Made by a program: the position numbers and the translations under genes. Below are positions 30,231-39,244 of a stretch of DNA of 46,989 nucleotides, piece after piece (within the stretch, counting starts at the first letter, position 1; every line of letters starts with the position of its first letter). A model generated the notes under the pieces. The model was not told where the DNA came from. It did no database searches and saw only the letters and a program-made list of their open reading frames with translations. The DNA is from an uncultured Anaerolineae bacterium (GTDB lineage: Bacteria; Chloroflexota; Anaerolineae; JACIWP01), in assembly GCA_938049385.1 (NCBI GenBank), contig CALIBQ010000008.1:1-46989 (forward strand). Reading direction: 5' to 3'.

Positions 30231-31448
30231 ATGGAGTTTCAACTGAGTGATGAGCACCGCCTGCTCGAGAAGACCGTGCGCGAGTTCGCCGCCCGGGAGA
30301 TCGCGCCCTACATCAAGGAACAGGACCGCACCCATTCCTTTGACCCGGGCATTTTCCCCAAGATGGCGGAGCAGGGCCTGCTCGGCATCTGCATCCCGGA
30401 GCGCTACGGCGGCGCCGGCATGGACTACATCTCCCTCGGCCTGGCCTGCGAGGAGCTGGAATACGTGGACACCTCCGTGCGCGTCATCATGAGCGTCCAT
30501 GTGGGGTTGTACTCCTGCACCCTTTTGCAGTGGGCCACCGAGGAGCAGAAGCAGAAATACCTGGTGCCGGCCGCCCAAGGGGATGTCATCGGTGCCTTTG
30601 GTCTGACGGAACCCAATGCCGGCAGTGACGTGGTGAACCTGCAGAGCACTGCCCGCCGCGAGGGCGACCATTACATCCTCAACGGGGAGAAGACCTGGAT
30701 CTCTCTGGCGGATGTAGCCGACCATTTCCTGGTCTTCGCCTGGACCGACACGGAGAAAAAACGCCGGCGAGACCATACCGGCATCTCGGCCTTCATCGTC
30801 GAGCGCGGCTGGCCGGGCCTGACGACCGAGACCATTCACGGCAAGCTGGGTGTGCGCGCCGGCAACACCGGCTCCATCTCCATGACCGATGTGCCGGTGC
30901 CGGCCGAGAACCTGCTGGGCCAAGAGGGCGAGGGCTTCAAGATCGCCATGAGCGCCCTGGACCAGGGCCGCTACACGGTCGCCGCCGGCGCCACCGGCCT
31001 TATCCGCGCCTGCCTGGATGCCTCGGTGCGCTACGCTAATGAGCGCCAGACCTTCGGTGTGCCCATCGGCCGGCATCAGCTCATCCAGCAGATGATCGCC
31101 TTCATGGCCCAGCGCTACGAGATCGCCCGCCTGCTCTACCTGCGCGCCGGCTGGCTGAAAAACCAGGGCATCCGCAACACCCGCGAGACCAGCCTGGCCA
31201 AATGGTATGCCTGCGACGCGGCCTTTGATTCCGCCTCCGATGCGGTGCAGATTCACGGCGCCTACGGCTACTGTGATGAGTACGACGTGGAGCGCTTTTT
31301 CCGCAACGCCAAGGGCGCCGTCATCTACGAGGGGAGCCGCGAGATTCATCAGCTCCTGCAGGCGGAGTACGCGCTGGGCTATCGGCAGGATAAGCCGCTC
31401 CGCTGTGAACTGCCGGCCTATGACCCCGAGACGTGGACGGAAAGCTGA
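30231..31448 (+). CDS. Acyl-CoA dehydrogenase
   Basis: This 405-aa FAD enzyme passes electrons to or from ETF. Motifs are [54 protein letters not shown] and [22 protein letters not shown]. The probable catalytic base is E367 in [19 protein letters not shown], the short-chain acyl-CoA dehydrogenase position. Chain length cannot be read from sequence; isovaleryl-, isobutyryl- or butyryl-CoA are sensible candidates. It lies 21 nt after etfA and 18 nt before the oxidoreductase alpha gene, so it is part of the same transcript. Confidence 0.93.
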   Translation: MEFQLSDEHRLLEKTVREFAAREIAPYIKEQDRTHSFDPGIFPKMAEQGLLGICIPERYGGAGMDYISLGLACEELEYVDTSVRVIMSVHVGLYSCTLLQWATEEQKQKYLVPAAQGDVIGAFGLTEPNAGSDVVNLQSTARREGDHYILNGEKTWISLADVADHFLVFAWTDTEKKRRRDHTGISAFIVERGWPGLTTETIHGKLGVRAGNTGSISMTDVPVPAENLLGQEGEGFKIAMSALDQGRYTVAAGATGLIRACLDASVRYANERQTFGVPIGRHQLIQQMIAFMAQRYEIARLLYLRAGWLKNQGIRNTRETSLAKWYACDAAFDSASDAVQIHGAYGYCDEYDVERFFRNAKGAVIYEGSREIHQLLQAEYALGYRQDKPLRCELPAYDPETWTES

Positions 31449-31466
31449 GCCGACCGGAACCGCCCT

Positions 31467-32891
31467 ATGCCCAAACCGCATCGCGTGACCATTGTCGAAT
31501 CGCTCTGCAAGGGGCAGGCCTGCGCGCTGTGCGCCCAGGTCTGCCCGGCCAGCGTCTTCCGGCCGGCCGACCATCCCACACCTCAGGGCATCATGCCCAT
31601 GCAGGCCGCCTACCCTGAAAAATGCACGGCCTGTCATCAGTGCGACCAGCTCTGTCCGGATCTGGCCATTGATGTCATCGCGGAGGGAGCGGAGCCTGCC
31701 CCTCTGCCGGCGCGCGGCGGGCCATTCCCCCGGCCCAACCCCATGGGAGGATGGGTCGAACGGCCGGCCTTACTGCCGGCCGGCTCCTACTTCATGTCGG
31801 GCAATGAGGCCTGCGCCGAAGGGGCGCTGGCCGCCGGCTGTCGCTTCTATGCCGGCTACCCCATCACCCCTTCCAGCGAAATCATGGTGCATATGGCGCA
31901 CCGCCTACCGGCGCTGGGCGGCACTTTCACCCAGATGGAGGATGAGCTGGGGAGCATCGCCGCCGTCATCGGCGCCTCATGGGGCGGCGTCAAAGCCATG
32001 ACCGCCACCTCCGGGCCAGGCATCAGCCTGATGCTGGAGAACATCGGTTACGCCATCATGACCGAGACGCCCTGTGTCATCGTGGATGTCCAGCGCGCCG
32101 GCCCCAGCACCGGCCAGGCCAGCCGGCCGGCCCAGGGGGACATCATGCAGGCGCGCTGGGGCGCCCACGGCGGCGTGGACCTCATCGCCCTGGCCCCCTG
32201 GTCCGTGCAGGAGATGTACGAGCTGGCCATCCGCGCCTTCAACTTGTCCGAACGCTTTCGCGTGCCGGTGTTCCTGCTGGCCGATGAAATTGTGTCGCAC
32301 CTGTACGAGACCATCACGATCCCGCCGGCGGTGCGTACTTTCGAGCGCGTGCGCCTGCCCCAGGATATGCCCTTCGATACCCCTGAGATAGACGGCGTGC
32401 CGCCCATGCCGGCCTTCGGCGAGGGTGCCTATCTGCTGGTCACTGGCTCCACCCACGACGGCCGCGGCTACCGCCGCACCACCGACGCCGCGGTGCAGGA
32501 CAAGCTCGTGCGCCGGCTCTCTGCCAAAATCCGACACCACCAGGACGAGATTGACGACTGGGAAGCGTACATGCTGGAGGATGCCGAACGGGTGCTGGTG
32601 GCGTGCGGCTCCACGGCACGCAGTGCCCTTTGGGCCGTCCAAGCCGCCCGCCGGCAGGGACAGCCCATTGGCCTCCTGCGGCTGAGGAGCCTGTGGCCCT
32701 TCCCGGACACCGTTGTCGCCGCGCACTGCCGCGGCCGGGGAGAAATTATCGTGCCAGAGATGAACTTGGGTCAGCTTGCCGGCGAGGTACGGCGTGCCGC
32801 CGGCGCCCCCGTCACTTCCCTCACCCAGGTGGACGGGGAACCCATTGACCCGCGCCGCATCCTGGCCTATCTCCAGGAAGGGAGGTGGTAA
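31467..32891 (+). CDS. 2-oxoacid:ferredoxin oxidoreductase alpha subunit with N-terminal ferredoxin domain (KorD-KorA-type fusion)
   Basis: In this 474-aa protein, residues 1-70 form a ferredoxin-like (delta) domain with C14-X4-C19-X2-C22-X3-C26 and C53-X2-C56-X2-C59-X3-C63. The alpha subunit proper starts near residue 108 with SGNEACAEGALAAGCRFYAGYPITPSSEIMV, then MEDELGSIAAVIGASWGG and SGPGISLMLENIGYA. The first cluster motif is wider than canonical (X4 in place of X2). Delta and alpha chains are usually separate genes. With the downstream subunits it should oxidise a 2-oxoacid plus CoA to acyl-CoA, CO2 and reduced ferredoxin, or run in reverse. Substrate (2-oxoglutarate or branched) is undetermined. 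Confidence 0.92.
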   Translation: MPKPHRVTIVESLCKGQACALCAQVCPASVFRPADHPTPQGIMPMQAAYPEKCTACHQCDQLCPDLAIDVIAEGAEPAPLPARGGPFPRPNPMGGWVERPALLPAGSYFMSGNEACAEGALAAGCRFYAGYPITPSSEIMVHMAHRLPALGGTFTQMEDELGSIAAVIGASWGGVKAMTATSGPGISLMLENIGYAIMTETPCVIVDVQRAGPSTGQASRPAQGDIMQARWGAHGGVDLIALAPWSVQEMYELAIRAFNLSERFRVPVFLLADEIVSHLYETITIPPAVRTFERVRLPQDMPFDTPEIDGVPPMPAFGEGAYLLVTGSTHDGRGYRRTTDAAVQDKLVRRLSAKIRHHQDEIDDWEAYMLEDAERVLVACGSTARSALWAVQAARRQGQPIGLLRLRSLWPFPDTVVAAHCRGRGEIIVPEMNLGQLAGEVRRAAGAPVTSLTQVDGEPIDPRRILAYLQEGRW

Positions 32892-32893
32892 CC

Positions 32894-33709
32894 ATGGCGC
32901 CGGCTTCCGCCTCTCCCCTGGCCTCTGACCTGCGCGCGGCATATCTGCGGCAGTCCACCGCTTTCTGCCCAGGATGCGGCCACGGCATCTTCATGAACGC
33001 CTTCTTACGGGCGGCGGCCGCCCTGCCGCTGGATTTCGACCGCACGGTCTTCGTCTCCGGCATTGGCTGCGGCGCCTGGGTGCCCTCGCCCCATTTCCTA
33101 GCGGATACTTTGCACGTCACCCATGGTCGGGCGGTGGCCTTCGCCGCCGGCGTCCAGCGGGCACGCCCTGACCTGAACGTGGTAGTCATCAGCGGGGACG
33201 GCGACCTGGCCAATATCGGCGGCAATCATCTCATCCATGCGGCGCGCCGGCAGATTCCCATCAAGGTCTTCTGCCTGAACAATTGGCTCTTCGGCATGAC
33301 AGGCGGGCAGGTCTCGGCCACCACGCCGCGCACCGCCCGCACCGCTACCACGCCGGCCGGCAATCCCGACCCGCCCTTCGACCTGGTGCGGCTGGTGCTG
33401 GGCGCCGGCGCCCCCTTCGCCGCCCGCTGGCCGGTCTCCCAGCCGCGCCAGCTCGCGCGCGGCATCCTGCACGCCCTGCAGGAGCCGGGCTTCGCTTTCG
33501 TGGAGGTGCTCTCCATCTGCCCGACCCATTTCGGCCGCGCCAACGAGGCGCTTTTGCCGGGGGAAGCCGCGCAAAGCATCCCATGGCGCATGTTGGAATG
33601 GCTCCGGCGGAACTGCGTGGGAAGGGAGAGGGCCGCCGGCCTGCCGCCTGAGGAGCGCGCCGGCAAGATCCTCACCGGGGAATGGCGCGGCGAGGAGGGA
33701 TGGCCATGA
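32894..33709 (+). CDS. 2-oxoacid:ferredoxin oxidoreductase beta (ThDP) subunit
   Basis: This 271-aa protein has CPGCGHGIFMNAFLRA near the N-terminus and the ThDP/Mg motif VVISGDGDLANIGGNHLIHAARR through CLNNWLFGMTGGQ. Further Cys residues (SGIGCGAW and SICPTHFGRAN) fit cluster ligands of KorB-type subunits. The ATG at 32894 is used because GGGAGGTGG lies 8 nt upstream; a GTG at 32885 would overlap the alpha gene. Its stop overlaps the gamma start (ATGA). Confidence 0.93.
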   Translation: MAPASASPLASDLRAAYLRQSTAFCPGCGHGIFMNAFLRAAAALPLDFDRTVFVSGIGCGAWVPSPHFLADTLHVTHGRAVAFAAGVQRARPDLNVVVISGDGDLANIGGNHLIHAARRQIPIKVFCLNNWLFGMTGGQVSATTPRTARTATTPAGNPDPPFDLVRLVLGAGAPFAARWPVSQPRQLARGILHALQEPGFAFVEVLSICPTHFGRANEALLPGEAAQSIPWRMLEWLRRNCVGRERAAGLPPEERAGKILTGEWRGEEGWP

Positions 33710-34236
33710 GCGAATTGGGCATCGTCTTCGCCGGCCAGGGAGGCCAGGGGGTGCGCTTCCTCAGCACCCTGCTGGGCAGGGCCTGCGCCGCCCGCGGCAA
33801 ACAGGCGGCCAGTTCCGCCTCTTACGGGCCAGAGGTGCGCGGCACCTTCACCCGCGCCGAGGTCATCATTTCTGACGCTCCCATCGTGTATCCGCGCGTG
33901 CTGGTGCCGGATGTGCTGGCCGTTTTGTCCCAAGAGGCGTATGACCGGGTGCATAGGGATGTGCCGGCCGCGGGTGTCATCCTGTATGACGCCGAGACCG
34001 TCGTGCCGGCCGAGGATGTGCCGGCGCGCCAGTTCCCTGTGCCGGCGTTTCAAATCGCGAAGGAGCTGGGAGCGCCGGGCATTGCTAACGTGGTTCTGTT
34101 AGGAGCGGTGGCCGGCCTGACGGGTGTCATTGACCTGGCCGGCCTGCTGGAGGCCCTGCCGGAGCGCGGGCGTGATCTCAACGCCGCGGCCCTGACGCGC
34201 GGCTACGCCATCGGCGAGGGACTGCGCATGCCGTAA
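33706..34236 (+). CDS. 2-oxoacid:ferredoxin oxidoreductase gamma subunit
   Basis: This 176-aa protein binds the CoA side of the complex. It has VFAGQGGQGVRFLSTLLGRA at the N-terminus and SYGPEVRGTFTRAEVIISD. The start at 33706 gives good spacing to GGAGG and couples to the beta gene. It is the last gene of the six-gene operon; an inverted-repeat cluster follows 8 nt later. Confidence 0.93.
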   Translation: MSELGIVFAGQGGQGVRFLSTLLGRACAARGKQAASSASYGPEVRGTFTRAEVIISDAPIVYPRVLVPDVLAVLSQEAYDRVHRDVPAAGVILYDAETVVPAEDVPARQFPVPAFQIAKELGAPGIANVVLLGAVAGLTGVIDLAGLLEALPERGRDLNAAALTRGYAIGEGLRMP

Positions 34237-34243
34237 GCCACCA

Positions 34244-34310
34244 GGGTAACCACAAGGGGCAACCACAGGGACAAGTGGGGGTAACCCTTGTGGTTGCCCC
34301 TACTTGTCCC
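34244..34310. repeat. Nested inverted-repeat cluster (REP-like) with alternative stems
   Basis: Three overlapping pairings are possible. AACCACAAGGG (34248-34258) with CCCTTGTGGTT (34285-34295); AGGGGCAACCACA (34255-34267) with TGTGGTTGCCCCT (34289-34301); GGGACAAGTGGGG (34268-34280) with CCCC-T-ACTTGTCCC (34297-34310). They exclude one another in part. It may end the kor transcript and is probably an intergenic repetitive element. The following promoter uses its right arm. Confidence 0.7.
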
Positions 34311-34331
34311 GGCCGCCGGCTGTGCTATAAT
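34304..34331 (+). promoter_or_regulatory. Promoter of the tandem-GAF gene, partly inside the inverted repeat
   Basis: TTGTCC (34304-34309), 16-nt spacer, TATAAT (34326-34331), with TGC in front (extended -10). The -35 box is the last part of the repeat cluster. Confidence 0.75.
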
Positions 34332-34381
34332 CCTAGCCAGCCGGCGGTTTCATTGTTTGTCCTACATGTGAGGAAAGGATC

Positions 34382-35440
34382 ATGGGACCATTGTCTTCAC
34401 CAACGGCGTCTTACCTGGAGACCCTGCGCGACATTGCCCACGCGCTGAGCGGCTCGCTCCAAGAAAGCGACATCGTACAGCTCCTGCTGGAGAAGGTGAT
34501 GGCCACTATGCAGGCTCACGGGGTCATCCTGCGCCTGCTCAGCCCGGACGGGGATGAGCTGTGGCCGGCCGGCGCGCTGGGGCTCAGCGAGCGCTACCTG
34601 GACAAAGGCCCGGTCCAGCTCTCCCGAAGCGAGGTGGACCAGCGGGTCATGGCCGGCGAGGTCGTCACTTGTACCGATGTCACCTGCACCCCCGGCTTCC
34701 AGTACCCTGAAGCCGCCGCCGTTGAGGGCCTGCGGGGCATGATCTCGGTGCCGCTGACCGTGCGCGGACGCGTCATCGGCGTCCTGCGGGTCTACCTGGA
34801 CGATATCGCGCGCATCCAGCCCGATGATATCCTCCTGCTCTCCACCGTAGCTGACCTGGGCGCGCTGGCGCTGGAAAAGGTGCGCCTGCATCAGGGCCTC
34901 CTGCACATCGCTGAGGCGCTCAACTCCACCCTGGAACTGCAGGACATGCTTCAGCGGGTGCTCGAGGTAACTGTCTCCCAACTGCACTTGAAGGCCGGCT
35001 CCATCCGCCTGATGGACCCGAAAGGCCGGGTCCTGCGCCTGATGGCCGCCTACGGCCTGAGCCAGGCCTATCTGGCGAAAGGCGATGTGCATGTGGACAA
35101 AAGCCCGGTGGACCAGCGTGTCCTGGCCGGCGAGACAGTAGTGCTCTTCGACGTGGAGCATGAACCCGGCTTCGAATACCCAGCCGAGGCCGCGCGCGAG
35201 GGCATCCGCTCGGTGTTGGTGGTACCGCTGACCATCAAGGACCGGCCGCTGGGGGTCATGCGCGCCTACTCCGCCCGCCCACGCCATTTCGGGCCGGTGG
35301 CTGTCAATTTCCTGCGTTCGGTCGCCGACCTGGTCGCCCTGGCCATCGAGAACGCCCAGCTGTATGCCAGCCTACGGGCCCGCTACGAAGACCTGAAGAT
35401 TGACTTGGCGGACTGGTACCGCTTCCTGGCGCTGGGCTGA
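34382..35440 (+). CDS. Tandem GAF-domain protein without an output domain
   Basis: This 352-aa soluble protein has two GAF-like repeats (about residues 20-165 and 175-340). Each contains a copy of VDQRVMAGEVV...GFQYPEAAAVEGLRGMISVPLTVRGRVIGVLRVY or its paralogue (VDQRVLAGETVVLF, VLVVPLTIKDRPLGVMRAY). No kinase, GGDEF, HTH or HD domain follows, so it presumably senses a ligand or redox state and acts through a partner. The C-terminal 25 residues (LYASLRARYEDLKIDL) look helical. No Cys-rich motif is seen. The ligand is unknown. Confidence 0.85.
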   Translation: MGPLSSPTASYLETLRDIAHALSGSLQESDIVQLLLEKVMATMQAHGVILRLLSPDGDELWPAGALGLSERYLDKGPVQLSRSEVDQRVMAGEVVTCTDVTCTPGFQYPEAAAVEGLRGMISVPLTVRGRVIGVLRVYLDDIARIQPDDILLLSTVADLGALALEKVRLHQGLLHIAEALNSTLELQDMLQRVLEVTVSQLHLKAGSIRLMDPKGRVLRLMAAYGLSQAYLAKGDVHVDKSPVDQRVLAGETVVLFDVEHEPGFEYPAEAAREGIRSVLVVPLTIKDRPLGVMRAYSARPRHFGPVAVNFLRSVADLVALAIENAQLYASLRARYEDLKIDLADWYRFLALG

Positions 35441-35472
35441 GGAACCAGGTACTTTCCAAGGATGTCCATGTG

Positions 35473-36252
35473 ATGATCTTGTTGGCGCTTTTCCTGACCG
35501 GGGTCGCGGCCGGCATACTGGGCGCAGTGCTGGGCCTGGGTGGGGGCATGTTTCTCGTGCCGGCCCTGACCCTCTTCTTCCATCTGCCAGTGCGCACGGC
35601 GGTGGCGTGCAGTATCGTCGGGGTGCTGGCAACATCTGCCGGCGCGATAGCCTTTGCGCCGCGCGGCCGCGGCGCGGATGTGGAGCTGGCCCTGCGGCTG
35701 GAGATTGCCACCACCGCCGGCGCGCTGGCCGGCAGTCTGGCGGCCGGCCTGCTCAGTTCGGGTGCGCTCAGCGTGCTGTTCGCAGTAGTGGCCTTCTTCA
35801 ACGCCGGCTATACGGCCTATAAGGCCCGGCGTCGGCCCGTCCATGCCCCGCCGGAAGCCCTTTTCACCCGCGACTACCGCCCGCGCCGCTGGGGAATCGG
35901 CCTTTCTGCCAGTGCCCTGGCCGGCATGCTCTCCGGCCTGCTGGGCATCGGCGGAGGCATCATTAAGGTGCCGGTGATGTACAGCGTGATGGAAGTGCCC
36001 CTGGGGGTCGCCACCGCCACCAGCAACTTCATGGTCGGCATCACCGCCGCGGTGAGCGCTCTGGTGTACTACCTGCGCGGTGACATCTATCCGATGATCA
36101 CCATCCCCATCGCGCTGGGGGTGTTCGCCGGCGCCACCGCCGGCGTCTGGCTGTTAACCCGACTGCGCGTCGGCTGGGTGCGCGCCGCGCTCATCGGCCT
36201 GCTCATAGTTATGGGGGTCCAGATGCTTCTGCGAGGCTTTAGCGTGCTATGA
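35473..36252 (+). CDS. TauE/SafE-family sulfite/anion exporter
   Basis: This roughly 259-aa membrane protein has about eight hydrophobic segments. Two internal halves have GAVLGLGGGMFLVPALTLFF and LLGIGGGIIKVPVMYSVMEVPLGVATATSNFMVG, the duplicated Gly-rich signature of the family. It probably exports a sulfur-containing or organic anion. A GTG at 35470 is an alternative start. It overlaps the DUF1634 gene by 4 nt (ATGA), a common pairing. Confidence 0.9.
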   Translation: MILLALFLTGVAAGILGAVLGLGGGMFLVPALTLFFHLPVRTAVACSIVGVLATSAGAIAFAPRGRGADVELALRLEIATTAGALAGSLAAGLLSSGALSVLFAVVAFFNAGYTAYKARRRPVHAPPEALFTRDYRPRRWGIGLSASALAGMLSGLLGIGGGIIKVPVMYSVMEVPLGVATATSNFMVGITAAVSALVYYLRGDIYPMITIPIALGVFAGATAGVWLLTRLRVGWVRAALIGLLIVMGVQMLLRGFSVL

Positions 36253-36614
36253 ATGCTGTCCCACTTCCATCTCGCCGGCGCGATGTCCGCGAGCAGGATC
36301 GTCGGATGGCGCAAATCATCTCCATCCTGGCGCTGGGGTTGATGCTGGCCGGCTTTGGCGGGGAACTGGCCCTCCATGGGAATCCGGCCCTCCCCGGCCC
36401 GCCGGCCGTCGCCCCGCAAGGACTAGCTTCGGCACCCGCCTCACCCTTTCTGGTGTGCATGAGCGCCGGCATCCTGCTCTTTGCTGTCCTGCCGGCCCTG
36501 CGCGTCCTGCTGGCACTGCTGGAGTATGCGCGCCGGCGGGATTGGCGCAATGTCTTTGTTGCCGCTGTCGTACTGCTGGAACTGGCCGGCAGTACCCAAC
36601 TGCACCGCCTGTAA
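36249..36614 (+). CDS. DUF1634-like membrane protein, partner of TauE
   Basis: This 121-aa protein has three hydrophobic segments (about residues 23-43, 61-81 and 97-117). A basic, Arg-rich N-terminus precedes the first helix. DUF1634 proteins often follow TauE/SafE genes, and here the two are translationally coupled, so it may be an accessory subunit of the exporter. The domain name is from memory. Confidence 0.75.
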   Translation: MNAVPLPSRRRDVREQDRRMAQIISILALGLMLAGFGGELALHGNPALPGPPAVAPQGLASAPASPFLVCMSAGILLFAVLPALRVLLALLEYARRRDWRNVFVAAVVLLELAGSTQLHRL

Positions 36615-36629
36615 ACCGAGGAGGATACT

Positions 36630-37325
36630 GTGTCTGCTTTCATATCCCAGTATGTCATCCCGCTCAAGCTCGGCATCGTCAGTGCCTTTGTACTGCGTGG
36701 GGAATCTCCTATCCTGGTAGATACCGGTGCCCCGGACGGCGGGAAGGCCATCGTCCAGGCACTGCTGAACGCCGGGATTGCGCCGGCGAAGCTGGGCCTC
36801 ATCCTGCTGACACACGGCCACTATGACCACGCCGGCAATGCCGCCGCCCTTCTGCGCATGAGCAGTGCCACCCTGGTCGTTGGCCTGGGGGACGGTCCGC
36901 TGGTGCAGAAGAGCGAACCGCCTGTCTACCGACCAGGCAACTGGCTGGGCCGGCTGGCGCTGTGGCTTCACATCCTGCGCGAGCCGGAAAACCTCGAACC
37001 GGCTTCCCCTGGCTGGTACATTGGCAGCGAGCTGGACCTGCGCCCGTACGGTGTCCCCGGCCGCGTCATTCCCACACCTGGGCATACCCGCGGCTCCCTG
37101 TCGGTTTTGCTCGATTCGGGCGAGGCGATTGTGGGTGACCTGATCGGCGGCCTGCCCATCCCTTCCATTCCCGGCCGGCCCATCGTCATGGACGACGAAC
37201 AGGCCTGGCGGCAAAGCCTCCGGCGTGTGCTGACGGAACGCCCGCGCATCATTTACACCAGCCACGGCGGGCCGTTCACCTTTGAGCGGGTCGCAAAGGC
37301 GTTCCCATGGGCTGTGCCGGCCTAA
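36630..37325 (+). CDS. MBL-fold metallohydrolase
   Basis: This 231-aa cytoplasmic enzyme has the zinc motif THGHYDHAGN (H62, H64, D66, H67). Later ligands are seen in PTPGHTRGSLSVLL and VGDLIGG, with a terminal SHGGPF. It resembles glyoxalase II-like or general metallo-beta-lactamase-fold hydrolases; the substrate is unknown. It starts with GTG after GAGGAGGATACT. Its 3' end overlaps the next gene by 19 nt. Confidence 0.9.
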   Translation: MSAFISQYVIPLKLGIVSAFVLRGESPILVDTGAPDGGKAIVQALLNAGIAPAKLGLILLTHGHYDHAGNAAALLRMSSATLVVGLGDGPLVQKSEPPVYRPGNWLGRLALWLHILREPENLEPASPGWYIGSELDLRPYGVPGRVIPTPGHTRGSLSVLLDSGEAIVGDLIGGLPIPSIPGRPIVMDDEQAWRQSLRRVLTERPRIIYTSHGGPFTFERVAKAFPWAVPA

Positions 37326-38107
37326 GAGCTTTTCGACGTACCGCGCTGTGGGTTCTGACGGTGTTCATCGCCGCGGACCTGATCTGTGTCCCGGCATTCG
37401 CCGACGCACCCCGGCGCGTGTTCCTGCCGGCGGTATATGCGGCCGACGGCCCAGCCTGCGGACCCTTTCCCACCGAGAGCTATACTTCTCTGACTATCGA
37501 GGGGGTGCCCACGGACCGGCCGGCGGCATTGCATCCCGACCTGAACCTGGCCCTGCGCGGCTATCGTCTCACTTCTGCCTATCTCGGCTTGGTGGACATC
37601 CCAGGGCCGGCGGACCCCGGCGCGCCGCAGTTGGCCGGTCTGTTCGCCGACCGCCGGCGGCCGGCATTCAGCGCCGCGTACCAGGTATATGACTGGAATT
37701 GGGACAACGACCAGCGCGGCCAGCCCATCACAGACCCGGCGGTGACACTGGCTTGGCTGACGGCCGGCGCCGGCGAGACGGTGCACGTCCCCGATTCGGG
37801 CTACACCCTAGGAAACGGCTTCGAGGTGCTGGTGCTGTATGCAGAGGAGCGGCGCATCACCCTGAAGTACACGCGCGAGGATAACGTGGTGCGGGGCTAT
37901 ACCCTGCACCTGGAGGGGATCTGCGTGCATCCGGAACTGCTGGCGCTGTACCGCTGGTGGAATTCCGCCGGCCGGACAGAACTACCGGCCCTGCGCGCCG
38001 GCCAGCTCCTCGGTGTCAGTCCGGGAGCGGGCTTTGGGATAGCCGTACGCGATGCCGGCCGATTCCTCGACCCGCGCTCGCGCAAGGATTGGTGGCGGGG
38101 ATATTAG
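37307..38107 (+). CDS. Secreted protein of unknown function
   Basis: This 266-aa protein has an N-terminal signal peptide (about residues 12-33, ending near PAFADA). The mature part starts [21 protein letters not shown]. Other marks are [40 protein letters not shown] and the C-terminal [13 protein letters not shown] recognise no catalytic motif; all-beta structure seems likely. It overlaps the MBL gene, so it is probably coexpressed, and converges on trpS with a 4-nt overlap of the tails. Confidence 0.75.
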   Translation: MGCAGLRAFRRTALWVLTVFIAADLICVPAFADAPRRVFLPAVYAADGPACGPFPTESYTSLTIEGVPTDRPAALHPDLNLALRGYRLTSAYLGLVDIPGPADPGAPQLAGLFADRRRPAFSAAYQVYDWNWDNDQRGQPITDPAVTLAWLTAGAGETVHVPDSGYTLGNGFEVLVLYAEERRITLKYTREDNVVRGYTLHLEGICVHPELLALYRWWNSAGRTELPALRAGQLLGVSPGAGFGIAVRDAGRFLDPRSRKDWWRGY

Positions 38108-39183
38108 CTGGCGGCTTCCTGCTCCGCCTTGATGGACTCCAGGGCCTTGCGGCGGATGCGGTTGTGCAGGGCGTGGATGCCCATGAGCTTCTTCATCTCG
38201 CGCAGGGTTTCGTTGGCGATCTCGTTGACGCGCTCCGTCCCCTCGTAGATGATGCGCTCCACCAGACCCTTCTGGCCGGCGAAATAGGCGCGGCGCTCGC
38301 GGATGGGGTCCAGGAAGTTGTTCAGCGCGATGGCCAGCTTCTCTTTCACCTCCACATCCCCCACCCGGCCGGCGCGGTAGCGTGCCTTCAGGTCCTCCAC
38401 CTCTTCCTTATCCGGGTTGAAGATGTCGTGATAGATGAAGACCGGGTTGCCCTCCACCGTGCCGGGGATATCAGCGCGGATGCGCTTGGGGTCAGTGTAC
38501 ATGCTGAAGACCTTTTGGCGCACCGTCTTGGCGTCATCTGAGAGGAAGATGGCGTTGCCCAGCGACTTCGACATCTTGGCCTGGCCGTCGGTGCCTACCA
38601 GCACCGGCACCTCGCTCACCAAAGCCTCAGGGATGGGGAAGAACTCGCCGTAGAGGTAATTGAAGCGCCGAGCGATCTCGCGCGTCAGCTCCACGTGCGC
38701 CACGTTGTCCTTGCCCACCGGCACTAGGTGCGCGCGCGGCATAAGGATATCAGCCGCCTGCAAGACGGGATAGCCCAGCAGGCCGAAGGGGACGGCTTCC
38801 TCATCCATGTTGGCGGCGCGTGCCATTTCCTTGATGCTGGGGATGCGCTGGAGCCGGTTCACGGTGACCAGCATCTCGAAGAAGAGGTTCATCTCATAGA
38901 CGGCGTGCACCGCGGACTGAAGGTAGATGGAGGACTTCTGCGGGTCAATGCCGCAGGCCAGGTAGTCCAGCACCATCTCGCGCACGTTGTCGCCGATTTC
39001 GGCGATGGACTCTTTCTCTGGCCGCGTCGTCAGCACATGCAGGTCGGCGATGATAAAGTAACACTCGTATTCGTCCTGAAGGCGAACGCGGTTGACCAAC
39101 GATCCGACGTAATGGCCCAGATGCAGTTTGCCGGTTGGTCGGTCGCCGGTCAGCAAGCGTTTCTTTTCACCGGATGTGGGCAT
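38104..39183 (-). CDS. trpS: Tryptophanyl-tRNA synthetase
   Basis: This 359-aa class I enzyme has [18 protein letters not shown] (HIGH equivalent HLGH at residues 21-24) and [14 protein letters not shown] (KMSKS near residue 200). [28 protein letters not shown] and a [38 protein letters not shown] stretch are conserved. The ATG at 39183 has AGGAGT 8 nt upstream. No T-box is visible in its short 5' leader, unlike ileS. Confidence 0.96.
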   Translation of the reverse strand: MPTSGEKKRLLTGDRPTGKLHLGHYVGSLVNRVRLQDEYECYFIIADLHVLTTRPEKESIAEIGDNVREMVLDYLACGIDPQKSSIYLQSAVHAVYEMNLFFEMLVTVNRLQRIPSIKEMARAANMDEEAVPFGLLGYPVLQAADILMPRAHLVPVGKDNVAHVELTREIARRFNYLYGEFFPIPEALVSEVPVLVGTDGQAKMSKSLGNAIFLSDDAKTVRQKVFSMYTDPKRIRADIPGTVEGNPVFIYHDIFNPDKEEVEDLKARYRAGRVGDVEVKEKLAIALNNFLDPIRERRAYFAGQKGLVERIIYEGTERVNEIANETLREMKKLMGIHALHNRIRRKALESIKAEQEAAS

Positions 39184-39214
39184 ACCAGCACTCCTGAGAT
39201 CGTTATTCGCCGCT

Positions 39215-39244
39215 ATTATATACCCCCGTCTATCTTTCGCGCAA
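39215..39244 (-). promoter_or_regulatory. trpS promoter
   Basis: On the minus strand, TTGCGC (39244-39239), 18-nt spacer, TATAAT (39220-39215), giving a leader of about 25 nt. Confidence 0.65.
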
